Source: Gordonia iterans
GTDB taxonomy: Bacteria; Actinomycetota; Actinomycetes; Mycobacteriales; Mycobacteriaceae
DNA: 64,000 bases
Direction of reading: 5' to 3'
Assembly (NCBI RefSeq): GCF_002993285.1
Contig: NZ_CP027433.1
Span: forward strand, 868,001 to 932,000
A program made the translations under genes and the position numbers. Shown piece after piece: positions 1 through 7,797 of this stretch. The notes beneath the pieces are model-generated. The model was not told the origin of the DNA, searched no databases, and saw only the letters and a list, made by a program, of their open reading frames with translations. Positions within the stretch are counted from its first letter, which is position 1. Every line of letters starts with the position of its first letter.

Positions 1-278
1 GGGAGTTTGGTCAGGTCCCAGCCGCCCTGTGCGAACGAGTCGCCGGGCGCCGAACGGTTCATGGCCTTGAGATCGGCGCCCGCGCAGAAGTAGCCGCCGG
101 CGCCGGTCAGGATCGCGACGCGAATGTCCGGGTCGTCGTCGATCCGGTCCCAGGCCTCCACCATGATCCGCATCATCTCGCCGGACAGAGCATTGCGCGC
201 CTGCGGCCGGTTCATGGTGACGATCAGGACGTGGCCGCGCTTCTCGACCAGGCATTCGGGGGCGTTGGTGTCCGGCAT
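1..278 (-). CDS. echA19: Enoyl-CoA hydratase EchA19, N-terminal 92 codons (runs off the window)
   Basis: This is a crotonase-fold enoyl-CoA hydratase, cut by the left window edge. The visible N-terminus has the family's [13 protein letters not shown] segment near residues 17-29 and the oxyanion-hole segment [14 protein letters not shown] near residues 58-71. From memory it closely resembles mycobacterial EchA19, which hydrates the C24 steroid enoyl-CoA during cholesterol side-chain beta-oxidation. The ATG at 278 is preceded by AGGAG at about 7 bases. The gene is divergent from the nitronate-monooxygenase-like gene, with a KstR-type box between them, which agrees with a steroid role. The family is certain; the echA19 assignment is strong but rests on the N-terminal third only. 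Confidence 0.85.
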   Translation of the reverse strand, partial: MPDTNAPECLVEKRGHVLIVTMNRPQARNALSGEMMRIMVEAWDRIDDDPDIRVAILTGAGGYFCAGADLKAMNRSAPGDSFAQGGWDLTKL

Positions 279-324
279 CGGATCTCCTGACGTGGGGAAA
301 TGAACCTACCTCTTGCCGCAGAAC

Positions 325-338
325 AGTAACACGTTCTA
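325..338. promoter_or_regulatory. KstR box (7 of 8 fixed positions)
   Basis: AGTAACACGTTCTA fits the KstR operator TNNAACNNGTTNNA except for A in place of the first T. It lies 47 bases upstream of echA19 and only 11 bases upstream of the nitronate-monooxygenase-like start, so it could repress both divergent genes. Confidence 0.7.
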
Positions 339-348
339 GTTTTGACGC

Positions 349-1491
349 ATGGCCAGAATCAGCACCGAACTCGCTACGCGCTTCGGCATCGACCTGCCCG
401 TCTTCGGCTTCACGCCCAGTCAGGAGGTCGCAGCGGCGATCAGCCGCGCCGGCGGACTGGGAGTGCTCGGCTGCGTGCGCTTCAACGACCCCGGTGAGCT
501 CGACGAGGTGCTGGAGTGGATGCATCAGAACACCGACGGCAAGCCGTTCGGCGTCGACGTCGTGATGCCGGCCAAGATCCCGACCGAGGGCGCCAAGGCC
601 GACCTGGACACGATGATCCCGCCCGAGCATCGGGCCTTCGTCGAACGCACCCTCGACGACCTCGGCGTCCCGCCCCTGGCGGACGGATCAGACCGCGTGA
701 ACACGGGTGTGCTGGGCTGGCTCCATTCGGTGGCGCGAAGCCACGTGGACGTCGCCATGGAACACGCGCGCAAGTACGGACAGATCAAGCTCATCGCCAA
801 CGCGCTCGGGTCGCCCCCGGACGACGTCATCGCGCAGTCCCATGAGAACGGGGTCGCCGTCGCGGCCCTGGCCGGCACGAAAGAGCATGCCCTGCACCAT
901 GTCCAGGCCGGGGTCGACATCGTGATCGCCCAGGGGTACGAGGGCGGCGGTCACACCGGCGAGGTCACCTCGATGGTGCTCTGGCCGGAGATCGTCGACG
1001 CCGTCGGCGACATCGCGCCGGTCCTGGCCGCGGGCGGCGTGGGCAGCGGCCGGCAGATGGCCGCCGCGATCGCTCTCGGCGCGCAGGGCGTGTGGATGGG
1101 CACCTACTGGCTCACCGCCGCCGAGTACCGGCTCGGCGCCACCGGCGACGGTCCGTCGACGGTGCAGAAGGCACTGCTGAGCGCGACCTCCCGGGACACC
1201 GTCCGCCGGCGCATCTACTCCGGCAAGCCCGCGCGGCTGCTCAAGACCAAGTGGACCGACGCGTGGGACGCCGCGAATGCGCCGGAGCCGTTGCCCATGC
1301 CGCTGCAGAACCTGCTCGTCGGCGAGGCGCACGCCCGGATCTCGCAGAGCGACGACCCGGAGGTGGTGGCGATGCCGGCCGGCCAGATCGTCGGCCGCTG
1401 CAACGAGATCGTGCCGGTCGCGGACCTGATCGCCGGTCTGCTCGCGGAGTACGAACAGGCCGTCGCCCGGATGGACTCGACGCTGGGCTGA
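349..1491 (+). CDS. Nitronate monooxygenase / 2-nitropropane dioxygenase family flavoprotein
   Basis: A 380-residue FMN-dependent TIM-barrel protein of the nitronate monooxygenase (2-nitropropane dioxygenase) family. The N-terminus (FGIDLPVFGFTPSQEVAAAISRAGGLG) is the usual first strand and loop. The catalytic-His segment EGGGHTGEV lies near residues 198-206, and the phosphate-binding AAGGVGSGRQ lies near 227-236. The family oxidises nitronates, but several actinobacterial members have no proven substrate and some belong to steroid regulons. Here the gene shares a KstR-type box with divergent echA19, so a role in steroid breakdown is plausible; that is inference. It does not look like IpdC (Rv3553) from memory and may be closer to the Rv1894c/Rv1533 type. 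The ATG at 349 follows the box so closely that the leader must be very short. Confidence 0.85.
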   Translation: MARISTELATRFGIDLPVFGFTPSQEVAAAISRAGGLGVLGCVRFNDPGELDEVLEWMHQNTDGKPFGVDVVMPAKIPTEGAKADLDTMIPPEHRAFVERTLDDLGVPPLADGSDRVNTGVLGWLHSVARSHVDVAMEHARKYGQIKLIANALGSPPDDVIAQSHENGVAVAALAGTKEHALHHVQAGVDIVIAQGYEGGGHTGEVTSMVLWPEIVDAVGDIAPVLAAGGVGSGRQMAAAIALGAQGVWMGTYWLTAAEYRLGATGDGPSTVQKALLSATSRDTVRRRIYSGKPARLLKTKWTDAWDAANAPEPLPMPLQNLLVGEAHARISQSDDPEVVAMPAGQIVGRCNEIVPVADLIAGLLAEYEQAVARMDSTLG

Positions 1492-1518
1492 CCCGCGTCG
1501 AAGCCCGAACGGACGAGG

Positions 1519-1764
1519 TCAGCCGCGCCCGTACTTGCGGTTGAACTTCTCCACGCGGCCCGCCGAGTCGACCAGGCGCTGGCTGCCGGTCCAGAACGGG
1601 TGCGAGTCGCTGCTCACCTCGACGACGATGAGCGGGTAGACGTTGCCGTCTTCCCATTCGACGGTCTCGGCGGAGGTGGCGGTCGACCGCGTCAGGAACT
1701 GGCTACCGGTGGATGCGTCGCGGAAGACGACGGGGCCGTAGGCGGGGTGGATTCCGGGTTTCAT
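1519..1764 (-). CDS. rpmE2: 50S ribosomal protein L31 type B (zinc-independent paralogue)
   Basis: An 81-residue L31 of the B type: [20 protein letters not shown] at the start, the HPFWTGSQ signature in the second half and FNRKYG near the end. It lacks the CxxC zinc ligands of type A L31, so it can replace that protein in the large subunit when zinc is short. It is the last gene of the leftward unit headed by the Mrf-like CobW gene. Its ATG overlaps that gene's TGA (ATGA), which suggests translational coupling. It probably shares Zur control through the divergent promoter region at 3108-3204. Confidence 0.95.
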   Translation of the reverse strand: MKPGIHPAYGPVVFRDASTGSQFLTRSTATSAETVEWEDGNVYPLIVVEVSSDSHPFWTGSQRLVDSAGRVEKFNRKYGRG

Positions 1765-3107
1765 CGGGTGGTCTCCTCAGAGTTGATCGAATCGGCGGCG
1801 AGGTCGCGAGCGACCCCCTCGACTGTGCTCGGGGAGCTGGAGGCTTCGCTCGGGGAGCTGGAGGCTTTGCTCGGGGAGCTGGAGTCGCAGGGGTCCAGAT
1901 GGATGTCGCCGAACGGTGAGGGCAGGGCGGCGAGATAGTCGGCGCCCCGGGCGAGTTCGTCGTCGGTCAGGAGGGCATCGCGCAGCGCCTGCTCGATCTC
2001 GGCGGGCTCGGCGCGGTGCGTCACCGCGACGATCGACGAGTGGCGGTCGCCGTGCTCGTCGTCCCAGCGCAGGGACGCCATGGCGCGCACCTCCGGCGTG
2101 ACCGACGACAGTTCGTCCTCGCCGCGCGCGGCGATCCAGCGGGCCACCCGGCTGACGCCGAGGGAGCCGCCGGCGGATTCGAGCCACAGAACGTCGTCCG
2201 GGCTGGAAGTGAGCCAGAGCCGGCCCCGCGCGGTGATCACGCCGTCGAGCAGCACGTCGATGGCGTCGTGCAGCCGTTCGGGGTGGAACGCCCGGTCGGC
2301 CTCGAAGGTCACCACCGCGATGCCGCAGTCGGACTCGAGCGGCGGGCACCCGTCGAGCAACGGATCGAAGGCGGTGTGCAGCCGTCCCCGCCGCGACTCG
2401 GGGCGCGTGGCGGCCAGCGAGACCAGCAACTCCCGCGGCCCGAACGGGTCTCCCGGATGCAGGACGGTCTGGATCGCGGCGGGGTTGATGCGCCGGAGCG
2501 CCGCGCACAGGCGCGCCTGTTCATAGCGGTCGTCGGGATCGCCGGAGCACTCGGCCACCAGGACGTCGGCGAAGCGGGCCTGCGCGACGGCCACCTGGGC
2601 CAGAGTCCGTTCGTCTTCCACCTCCGAGAGGCCTGCTTCGCAGAGGGTGAGGTCGCCGGTGGCGTCGTTCAGCCAGGCCGCACCGTCGACCGCGGTGACC
2701 GTCGCCCGCACGACGACGTCGTCGCCCGCCACGCCCTCGGGCAGGTCGTCGGTCTCCACGAGGGTGCCGAGGATCTCGGCGACCACCGGCTCGGGTTCGA
2801 AGGCCGGATCGAGCACCACGACGATGCGTTCGACGCCGTCCGTGCGGTGCAGCGTACGCAGCATCGGCAGCAGGTCGTACCGGAGAGTGCAGGTGGCGCA
2901 GCCGTGCTCCAGCGGCACGCCCTCGATGGCGAACTGATCGGCGTCGCCGATCACGGTGCGCGTCTGCCGGACGACGTAGCCGAGCGGCAGTGCGCGCAGA
3001 TCGTGCGAGATGAATGCGGTGCCGGGGACGGCCAGGGCGTTCGCCATGCGGGCATTGGCTTCCCTGTTGAGTCCGGTCACCAGGGTCACCGGGGTGCGCA
3101 GGTCCAC
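1761..3107 (-). CDS. mrf: CobW/COG0523-family protein, probable Mrf (hibernation recruitment factor of the zinc-starvation operon)
   Basis: A 448-residue CobW/COG0523-type protein. The N-terminal strand TPVTLVTG is followed by [13 protein letters not shown], so the usual Walker A Gly-Lys-Thr is absent. A CATC motif near residue 70 sits where the family has its metal-binding CxCC. In Mycobacterium a CobW-like protein encoded with the zinc-independent ribosomal genes (Mrf) recruits Mpy to hibernating ribosomes in zinc-starved cells. The identical context (L31B behind it, L28-L33-S14-S18 divergent) supports that role. The start is GTG at 3107, with AAGGAGG 7 bases upstream. The C-terminus carries three copies of a seven-residue Ser-rich repeat. 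A zinc chaperone role is the alternative. Confidence 0.8.
   Translation of the reverse strand: MDLRTPVTLVTGLNREANARMANALAVPGTAFISHDLRALPLGYVVRQTRTVIGDADQFAIEGVPLEHGCATCTLRYDLLPMLRTLHRTDGVERIVVVLDPAFEPEPVVAEILGTLVETDDLPEGVAGDDVVVRATVTAVDGAAWLNDATGDLTLCEAGLSEVEDERTLAQVAVAQARFADVLVAECSGDPDDRYEQARLCAALRRINPAAIQTVLHPGDPFGPRELLVSLAATRPESRRGRLHTAFDPLLDGCPPLESDCGIAVVTFEADRAFHPERLHDAIDVLLDGVITARGRLWLTSSPDDVLWLESAGGSLGVSRVARWIAARGEDELSSVTPEVRAMASLRWDDEHGDRHSSIVAVTHRAEPAEIEQALRDALLTDDELARGADYLAALPSPFGDIHLDPCDSSSPSKASSSPSEASSSPSTVEGVARDLAADSINSEETTR
1828..1890. repeat. 21-bp tandem repeat, 3 copies, in the 3' end of mrf
   Basis: Three direct copies of a 21-bp unit start at 1828, 1849 and 1870 (CTCGGGGAGCTGGAGGCTT plus two bases). 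The repeat is in frame and encodes a SSSPSEA-like heptad near the C-terminus of the CobW protein. The period is a multiple of three, so copy number can vary without breaking the frame. Confidence 0.85.
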
Positions 3108-3120
3108 TCGATTGCCTCCT

Positions 3121-3141
3121 TGTTGGGAACGATTTCCATTG
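3121..3141. promoter_or_regulatory. Candidate Zur box 1
   Basis: Read on the minus strand this imperfect AT-rich palindrome (CAATGGAAATCGTTCCCAA core) resembles the actinobacterial Zur operator, roughly TGAAAATNATTTTCA. It lies just upstream of the GTG of the CobW gene, in the divergent promoter region. Assignment is by resemblance and by the zinc-independent ribosomal genes on both sides. Confidence 0.5.
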
Positions 3142-3173
3142 CGTTGCCACGTACGGTACCGTCGCCTGGGTCG

Positions 3174-3194
3174 TAACGCCAATCGTTTTCATTA
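3174..3194. promoter_or_regulatory. Candidate Zur box 2
   Basis: A 21-base imperfect palindrome with an excellent right half (CGTTTTCATTA) and a weaker left half. It lies 10 bases upstream of the L28 ATG, directly before the AAGGAGG ribosome-binding site. It is the better of the two Zur-like sites here and would control the rightward L28-L33-S14-S18 unit. Confidence 0.6.
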
Positions 3195-3204
3195 AGGAGG
3201 ACGC

Positions 3205-3441
3205 ATGAGTTCTCGCTGTCAGGTGACCGGCAAGGTGCCGGGCTTCGGCAAGCAGGTCTCGCATTCGCACCGGCGCACGTCGCGTCAGTGGCGGCCGAAT
3301 GTGCAGCGTCGCACGTACTGGGTGCCCAGCCTGCGCCGGAAGGTGACCATGCGTGTCAGCACGGACGGAATCAAGATCATCGACCGCGACGGCATCGACG
3401 CGGTGGTCGCACGCCGGCTCGCGGCGGGGGAGAAGTTCTGA
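3205..3441 (+). CDS. rpmB2: 50S ribosomal protein L28, zinc-independent (C-minus) paralogue
   Basis: A 78-residue L28: [20 protein letters not shown] at the start, then [14 protein letters not shown] and [13 protein letters not shown]. The paired cysteines of zinc-binding L28 are reduced to a single Cys (CQVTGK), so it is the C-minus form that replaces the zinc form under zinc limitation. The ATG follows AAGGAGG at good spacing. It opens a tightly packed rightward unit: its TGA overlaps the L33 ATG by one base, and S14 and S18 follow with little or no gap. A Zur-like palindrome lies directly upstream. Confidence 0.95.
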   Translation: MSSRCQVTGKVPGFGKQVSHSHRRTSRQWRPNVQRRTYWVPSLRRKVTMRVSTDGIKIIDRDGIDAVVARRLAAGEKF

Positions 3442-3608
3442 TGGGCAAGAGCACCGACGTCCGTCCGATCGTGAAGCTCAAGTCCACCGCAGGCACCGGC
3501 TACACGTACGTGACCCGCAAGAACCGCCGCAACGACCCCGACCGGATGGTCTTGCGCAAGTACGACCCGGTCGCTCGGCGGCACGTCGACTTCCGGGAAG
3601 AACGTTGA
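3441..3608 (+). CDS. rpmG2: 50S ribosomal protein L33, zinc-independent paralogue
   Basis: A 55-residue L33 with the family signature ([21 protein letters not shown], then [11 protein letters not shown]). It contains no cysteine, so it cannot form the zinc site of the C-plus form. Its ATG starts on the last base of the L28 stop codon, so the two genes are coupled. Together with L28, S14 and S18 it forms the set that remodels ribosomes when zinc is scarce, freeing zinc from the normal paralogues. Confidence 0.95.
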   Translation: MGKSTDVRPIVKLKSTAGTGYTYVTRKNRRNDPDRMVLRKYDPVARRHVDFREER

Positions 3609-3617
3609 GGAGAATCC

Positions 3618-3923
3618 ATGGCTAAGAAGTCCAAGATCGTCGCGGACGCACGACGACGAGAGGTGGTCGCCCGGTACGCCGAGCGGCGCGCCGAACTGAA
3701 GCGGATCATCGTCGATCCGGCGAGCACGCCGGACCAGCGCGATGCCGCGCAGCGGGAGCTGATGCGGCAGCCTCGTGACGCCAGCCCGGTGCGGCTGCGC
3801 AACCGGGATGCCGTCGACGGCCGTCCGCGCGGCTATCTGCGGAAGGCCGGCATCTCCCGGATCCGCTTCCGCGAGATGGCGCACAAGGGCGAACTGCCCG
3901 GGATCTCGAAAGCGAGCTGGTGA
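3618..3923 (+). CDS. rpsN2: 30S ribosomal protein S14, zinc-independent (long) paralogue
   Basis: A 101-residue S14 of the long, cysteine-free type: [20 protein letters not shown] at the start and the conserved [21 protein letters not shown] and [11 protein letters not shown] near the end. The zinc-binding S14 is about 61 residues with two CxxC pairs, none of which are present here. It starts 9 bases after L33, with GGAG upstream of the ATG, and its TGA overlaps the S18 start. Confidence 0.95.
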   Translation: MAKKSKIVADARRREVVARYAERRAELKRIIVDPASTPDQRDAAQRELMRQPRDASPVRLRNRDAVDGRPRGYLRKAGISRIRFREMAHKGELPGISKASW

Positions 3924-4156
3924 TGGGAACGCAGAAGAAGCGCAAGGCCGGGGAGCGCAAGCGTCCGGCGCGCAAGGCGGACTCGAGTCTGACCTTCGAC
4001 TACAAGGACACCGCGACGCTGCGGAAGTTCCTCAGCGATCGCGGCCGGATCCGCTCGCGCGCGGTCACCGGACTGTCGCCGCAACAGCAGCGCCAGCTGG
4101 CGACGGCCGTCCGCAACGCCCGGGAAATGGCCCTGCTGCCGTTCAGCACCCGCTGA
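3923..4156 (+). CDS. rpsR2: 30S ribosomal protein S18, zinc-independent paralogue
   Basis: A 77-residue S18 with the family core [19 protein letters not shown], then the [20 protein letters not shown] helix and LLPFS at the end. The N-terminal cysteines of the C-plus paralogue are absent. ATG at 3923 overlaps the S14 stop; GTG at 3920 in the same frame is an alternative. It is the last gene of the zinc-starvation unit, and its 3' end overlaps the convergent fadE27 by 14 bases, with no terminator visible between them. Confidence 0.93.
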   Translation: MGTQKKRKAGERKRPARKADSSLTFDYKDTATLRKFLSDRGRIRSRAVTGLSPQQQRQLATAVRNAREMALLPFSTR

Positions 4157-5243
4157 CGGCGAGCAGGCTCCCGAGTTCGTCGAGCACCACCGGTGCGGTG
4201 CCGAGGGTGAATTCGTTCTGCTTGGCACGCAAGAAGTACCGATGTGCCGGGTGTGAGGTGTCCAGGCCGACGCCGCCGTGCACGTGCACCGCGGTGTGGG
4301 CGACTCGGTGGCCCGCCTCGTCGGCCCAGAACTTGGCGGTCGCCACGGCGGCGGTGATCTCCGCCTGGGAGGCGCCCGAATCCGGCGAGAGGAGCCACGC
4401 GGCCTGGGCGACGGTGAGCGCCAGTCCCTGCACGTCGATGTAGCCGTCGGCGAGCCGCTGGGCGACCGCCTGGAACGATCCGATCGCCCGGCCGAACTGT
4501 TCGCGTTCGCGGGCGTACTCGGCCGTCGCCTCCAGGGCTGCTGCCACCACGCCGGACTGATCGGCGGCGACTGCAAGCCGGAGGAGATCGGCGACGCGGA
4601 CCACGGTCGACGCGCCGTCGCGCAGCAGGTGCGCCGCGTCGACCGTGACGTCGTCGAACTCGACGGAGTAGACGGGAGTCAGGCCGGTGCTCGGGGTCTC
4701 GATCACAGTGACGCCGCGCGCATCCGTGGCGACCACCGCCACCGTCGCGCCGTCCGGGCCGAGCGCGTTCACCAGCAGGTGGTCGGCGGCGTCGGCATAG
4801 GGCACATTCACTTTGGCGCCGGTGAGGCGGCCGTCGGCGAGCCGGGTAGACGGAGCGATCACGGAGACCCCGAGATCCTCCTCGAAGGCGGCGCCGAGCA
4901 CTACGGCGCCGTCGGCGGCCCCGACGGCCAGCAGCTCGAGCAGCTCCGGGGAGCCGAACTCGACGATCGCAGGGAGAGCGGCCACGGCGTGCGGACCGTA
5001 GGGCACGCGGGCCAGGCTGCGGCCGAGCGCCGTGGCGACGGCGACGGTCTCCTCGCTGCCCAGCGTCTCGTCGGCGCCGATTCCGAGCAGGCCTGCCTCG
5101 CCGAGTGCGCGCCAGAGCCGGACGTCCAGGGGGGCCTGTGCGGCCTCCAGCTCGGCGATGCGCTCGGCGGTGCTGATGCTGCTCGCGATGTCGCCGGCCA
5201 GTGCGCCGGCCTCGGCTGCGGTCTCGGTGGGGGTGAAGTCCAT
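4143..5243 (-). CDS. fadE27: Steroid acyl-CoA dehydrogenase subunit FadE27 (ChsE5)
   Basis: A 366-residue acyl-CoA dehydrogenase homologue. In Mycobacterium FadE26 and FadE27 (ChsE4-ChsE5) form an alpha2beta2 enzyme that dehydrogenates the cholesterol side-chain CoA ester (C27 and later) in the first beta-oxidation cycle. The short length, the divergent N-terminal half ([20 protein letters not shown]) and the C-terminal [23 protein letters not shown] fit the non-catalytic partner. It follows fadE26 by 33 bases on the same strand. The order fadE27-fadE26 divergent from fdxD-hsd4A-mce4 mirrors the mycobacterial locus, which makes the assignment strong. Confidence 0.88.
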   Translation of the reverse strand: MDFTPTETAAEAGALAGDIASSISTAERIAELEAAQAPLDVRLWRALGEAGLLGIGADETLGSEETVAVATALGRSLARVPYGPHAVAALPAIVEFGSPELLELLAVGAADGAVVLGAAFEEDLGVSVIAPSTRLADGRLTGAKVNVPYADAADHLLVNALGPDGATVAVVATDARGVTVIETPSTGLTPVYSVEFDDVTVDAAHLLRDGASTVVRVADLLRLAVAADQSGVVAAALEATAEYAREREQFGRAIGSFQAVAQRLADGYIDVQGLALTVAQAAWLLSPDSGASQAEITAAVATAKFWADEAGHRVAHTAVHVHGGVGLDTSHPAHRYFLRAKQNEFTLGTAPVVLDELGSLLAVSGC

Positions 5244-5276
5244 GGGGGGTTCTCGTCTCCTTCCGGTGGCGGGTGT

Positions 5277-6461
5277 TCAGCGCCGGGCCGCAGGCAGTTT
5301 CAGCGCCAGCATGCCGATGATGTCGCGCTGGACCTCGTTGGTTCCGCCTCCGAAGGTGAGGATCAGCGACGTGCGGGCGAAGCGCTCGAGCCGTCCGGCG
5401 AGGTGCGCGCCCGGACTGCCGGCACGGAGCGTGGCGGACGGGCCGAGCACTTCCATCAGGAGCCGGTAGGCCTCGGTGGCGAACTCCGTGCCGTACACCT
5501 TGGTGGCCGAGGCGTCAGCCGGCGACGGGGACCCGCCCTGTGCGGCGATCGAGGCGACCTTCCAGTTGATCAACTTGAGGAACTCGACCTTGGCGTGGAC
5601 GCGGGCGAGGTTCGCGGCGACCCACGGGACCTCGATCAGGCGCCGGTTGCCGGCGCACTCGGCGCGGGCGAAGGCGACGGTCTCGCGCAGTGCCGTCTGG
5701 ATCGGCGCCGCACTGCACAGCGCCACGCGCTCGTGGTTGAGCTGGTTGGTGACCAGCGGCCAGCCGCCGCCCTCCGCGCCGACCAGCGCCGTGTCCGGCA
5801 CCCGCACGTTCTCGTAGTAGGTGGCCGAGGTGTCGACCCCGGACATGGTGTGCACCGTCGTGTACGAGAAGCCGTCGGACGACGTGGGCACGATCAGCAT
5901 CGAGATGCCCTTGTGCTTGGGTGCTTCCGGGTCCGTGCGGCAAGCCAGCCACACGTAGTCCGCGTACGGGATGAGACTGGTCCACATCTTCTGGCCGTTG
6001 ATCACGTACTCGTCGCCGTCACGGATCGCCGTGGTGCGCAGCGAGGCGAGGTCGGTGCCCGCGCCCGGCTCGGAGTAGCCGATCGAGAAGTGCAGCTGAC
6101 CTGCGGCGATCCGCGGCAGAAAGAACTCTTTCTGCTCGTCCGTCCCGAAGGCCATGATCGTCGGCGCCACCGAGTTGATCGTCAGGAACGGCACCGGCGC
6201 GCCGGCGATCGCCGCCTCGTCGGTGAAGATCAGCTGGTCCATCATCGAGCGGTTCGCGCCGCCGTACTCGGTCGGCCAGCCCAGGGCCAGCCAGCCGTCG
6301 GCGCCCATCTGGCGCACCACGTCGCGGTACGCGTCGCCCTCGCCGAGTTCACCCTCGCCGCCGGTGAGCGCGCGCCGTCGCTCCGGCGTCATCAGGCCGG
6401 CGAAGTAGGCCCGCAGTTCGCGGCGCAGCGACTCCTGTTCGGGCGTGTAGGCGATCCGCAC
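5277..6461 (-). CDS. fadE26: Steroid acyl-CoA dehydrogenase subunit FadE26 (ChsE4)
   Basis: A 394-residue acyl-CoA dehydrogenase with canonical features: MRIAYTPEQESLRRELRAYF at the start, GYSEPGAGTDLASLRTTA in the middle domain, VINGQKMWTS for the substrate and FAD pocket, and the C-terminal LTFGGGTNEVQRDIIG. Paired with FadE27 it should form the ChsE4-ChsE5 flavoenzyme of the first cholesterol side-chain oxidation cycle. The start is GTG at 6461 with GGGAG upstream. A perfect KstR box lies 27 bases before the start and is shared with divergent fdxD. Confidence 0.92.
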   Translation of the reverse strand: MRIAYTPEQESLRRELRAYFAGLMTPERRRALTGGEGELGEGDAYRDVVRQMGADGWLALGWPTEYGGANRSMMDQLIFTDEAAIAGAPVPFLTINSVAPTIMAFGTDEQKEFFLPRIAAGQLHFSIGYSEPGAGTDLASLRTTAIRDGDEYVINGQKMWTSLIPYADYVWLACRTDPEAPKHKGISMLIVPTSSDGFSYTTVHTMSGVDTSATYYENVRVPDTALVGAEGGGWPLVTNQLNHERVALCSAAPIQTALRETVAFARAECAGNRRLIEVPWVAANLARVHAKVEFLKLINWKVASIAAQGGSPSPADASATKVYGTEFATEAYRLLMEVLGPSATLRAGSPGAHLAGRLERFARTSLILTFGGGTNEVQRDIIGMLALKLPAARR

Positions 6462-6487
6462 TGAGGGCTCCCTTGCTTGGCTGTTTC

Positions 6488-6501
6488 TGAAACACGTTCT
6501 A
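6488..6501. promoter_or_regulatory. KstR box (perfect), fadE26/fdxD divergent promoter
   Basis: TGAAACACGTTCTA matches TNNAACNNGTTNNA at all eight fixed positions. It lies between fadE26 (minus) and fdxD (plus), so one operator can repress the dehydrogenase pair and the ferredoxin. Confidence 0.88.
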
Positions 6502-6555
6502 ACGTGTATTCACGGGTCCGTCAACACCCGGGCCGGCGAAACGGTGGAGGAAGCG

Positions 6556-6747
6556 ATGCGAGTGACGTGTGATTTCGACCTGTGCGAGTCGAATGCGGTC
6601 TGTGTGGGGATGGCGCCTGACGTCTTCGAGCTCGACGACAACGACTACCTGGTGATTCTCGATGAACAGGTGCCCGCGGAGCGGGAAGAGGAGATGCGCC
6701 AAGTGGTCGCGAGCTGTCCGCGCTCGGCCCTGCGGCTGGAGGAGTGA
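6556..6747 (+). CDS. fdxD: Ferredoxin FdxD, 3Fe-4S type
   Basis: A 63-residue acidic ferredoxin. The cluster motif is C10-x2-N13-x2-C16 with Cys-Pro near residue 51; Asn in place of the second Cys is typical of actinobacterial [3Fe-4S] ferredoxins that feed cytochromes P450. In Mycobacterium FdxD sits at this same place in the steroid cluster and is thought to supply electrons for steroid oxidation, for example to a P450. I prefer ATG at 6556 (GGAGGAAGCG upstream) over the in-frame GTG at 6544, since the mature ferredoxin starts MRVTCDFDLC. KstR boxes lie on both sides of the gene. Confidence 0.88.
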   Translation: MRVTCDFDLCESNAVCVGMAPDVFELDDNDYLVILDEQVPAEREEEMRQVVASCPRSALRLEE

Positions 6748-6794
6748 CCCGCGTGGTGATCGCGAAAGGTCTCGCTCCGGAGCCTCGGTCATGT

Positions 6795-6808
6795 TAGAAC
6801 TTGTTCTA
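6795..6808. promoter_or_regulatory. KstR box (perfect), hsd4A-mce4 operon
   Basis: TAGAACTTGTTCTA is a fully symmetric match to the KstR operator. It lies 30 bases upstream of the hsd4A ATG and downstream of fdxD, so the import operon probably has its own KstR-controlled promoter. Confidence 0.9.
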
Positions 6809-6837
6809 GTTTTGACCGAGTGGAGTGGAGCGTGAAC

Positions 6838-7722
6838 ATGGGGCAACCGCTGACGCAGCGAGTGGCCGTGGTGACCGGGGCCGGCGACGGCCTGGGTCGC
6901 GCGGAGGCGATCGGACTGGCGCGCGACGGGGCGACGGTGATCGTCAACGATCTGGCGGCCTCCCTCGAACGCAGCGACGTCACCGAGCAGATCGAGCAGG
7001 CGGGCGGCACCGCGGTGGCGGTCGCCGGCGACATCGCCGATGCGGACACGGCCGCCCGGATCATGACCGTGGCCACCGAGGAGCTCGGCGGCCTGCACGT
7101 CGTCGTCAGCAATGCGGGCATCACCCGCGACGCGATGCTGTTCAACATGACCGACGACGAGTGGGATGCGGTGGTGCGCGTGCATCTGCGCGGGCACTTC
7201 CTGCTCAACCGCAACGCGGCGGCCTACTGGCGGTCGCTGTCCAAGCAGACCGGCGAACCGGTGTACGGGCGGCTGATCAACACCTCGTCGGAGGCCGGCT
7301 TGCTCGGTCCCGCCGGTCAGGCGAACTACGGCGCCGCGAAGGCGGGCATCACCGCGCTGACCCTCTCGGCCTCCCGCGCTCTCGGGCGATACGGGGTCTG
7401 TGCCAACGCGATCTGCCCGCGCGCACGCACCGCGATGACGGCGCAGGTGTTCGGCGAGGCACCCGAGGGGGAGGTCGATCCGCTCTCTCCGGAGCACGTG
7501 GTGACCCTGGTCAGGTACCTCGCCGGACCCGAATCTGCGGACGTCAGCGGACAAGTCTTCGTGGTGTACGGCCCGAAGGTGATGCTGATGGGGGCGCCGA
7601 CCGTTCGTGAGGTGTTCACCGCCGACGGCGACCGCTGGGAGCCGGGGGCACTGGCGGGCAGCTTGGGCGGCTTCTTCGAAAGCGCTGATGGTGGGACGTT
7701 CTCAGCGCAGAATCTCATTTGA
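6838..7722 (+). CDS. hsd4A: Steroid side-chain 3-hydroxyacyl-CoA dehydrogenase ChsB1 (Hsd4A, SDR family)
   Basis: A 294-residue short-chain dehydrogenase. NAD-binding VTGAGDGLGRAEAIGLA lies near residues 13-29, NAG at about 92-94, the catalytic Ser segment NTSSEAG near 145, and YGAAKAG carries the Tyr-x3-Lys pair near 163-167. The orthologue in Mycobacterium (Rv3502c, ChsB1, earlier called a 17-beta-HSD) oxidises the C22-hydroxy steroid CoA in the C24 beta-oxidation cycle. It lies directly upstream of yrbE4A, as in mycobacteria. ATG at 6838 has GGAG 7 bases upstream and is preferred over in-frame GTGs at 6820 and 6832. Confidence 0.9.
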   Translation: MGQPLTQRVAVVTGAGDGLGRAEAIGLARDGATVIVNDLAASLERSDVTEQIEQAGGTAVAVAGDIADADTAARIMTVATEELGGLHVVVSNAGITRDAMLFNMTDDEWDAVVRVHLRGHFLLNRNAAAYWRSLSKQTGEPVYGRLINTSSEAGLLGPAGQANYGAAKAGITALTLSASRALGRYGVCANAICPRARTAMTAQVFGEAPEGEVDPLSPEHVVTLVRYLAGPESADVSGQVFVVYGPKVMLMGAPTVREVFTADGDRWEPGALAGSLGGFFESADGGTFSAQNLI

Positions 7723-7797
7723 GCGCCGGATCGTGAGGTGTGAGCTCCTGGACGCCGGTCGTGATAGCTTCACCCCCGGTTGGGACAAGGAGGGGAC

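Noticed and set aside
6544..6555. GTG at 6544 as the fdxD start
   Set aside because: The GGAGGAAGCG just after it is a better ribosome-binding site for ATG at 6556, and that start gives the normal ferredoxin N-terminus.
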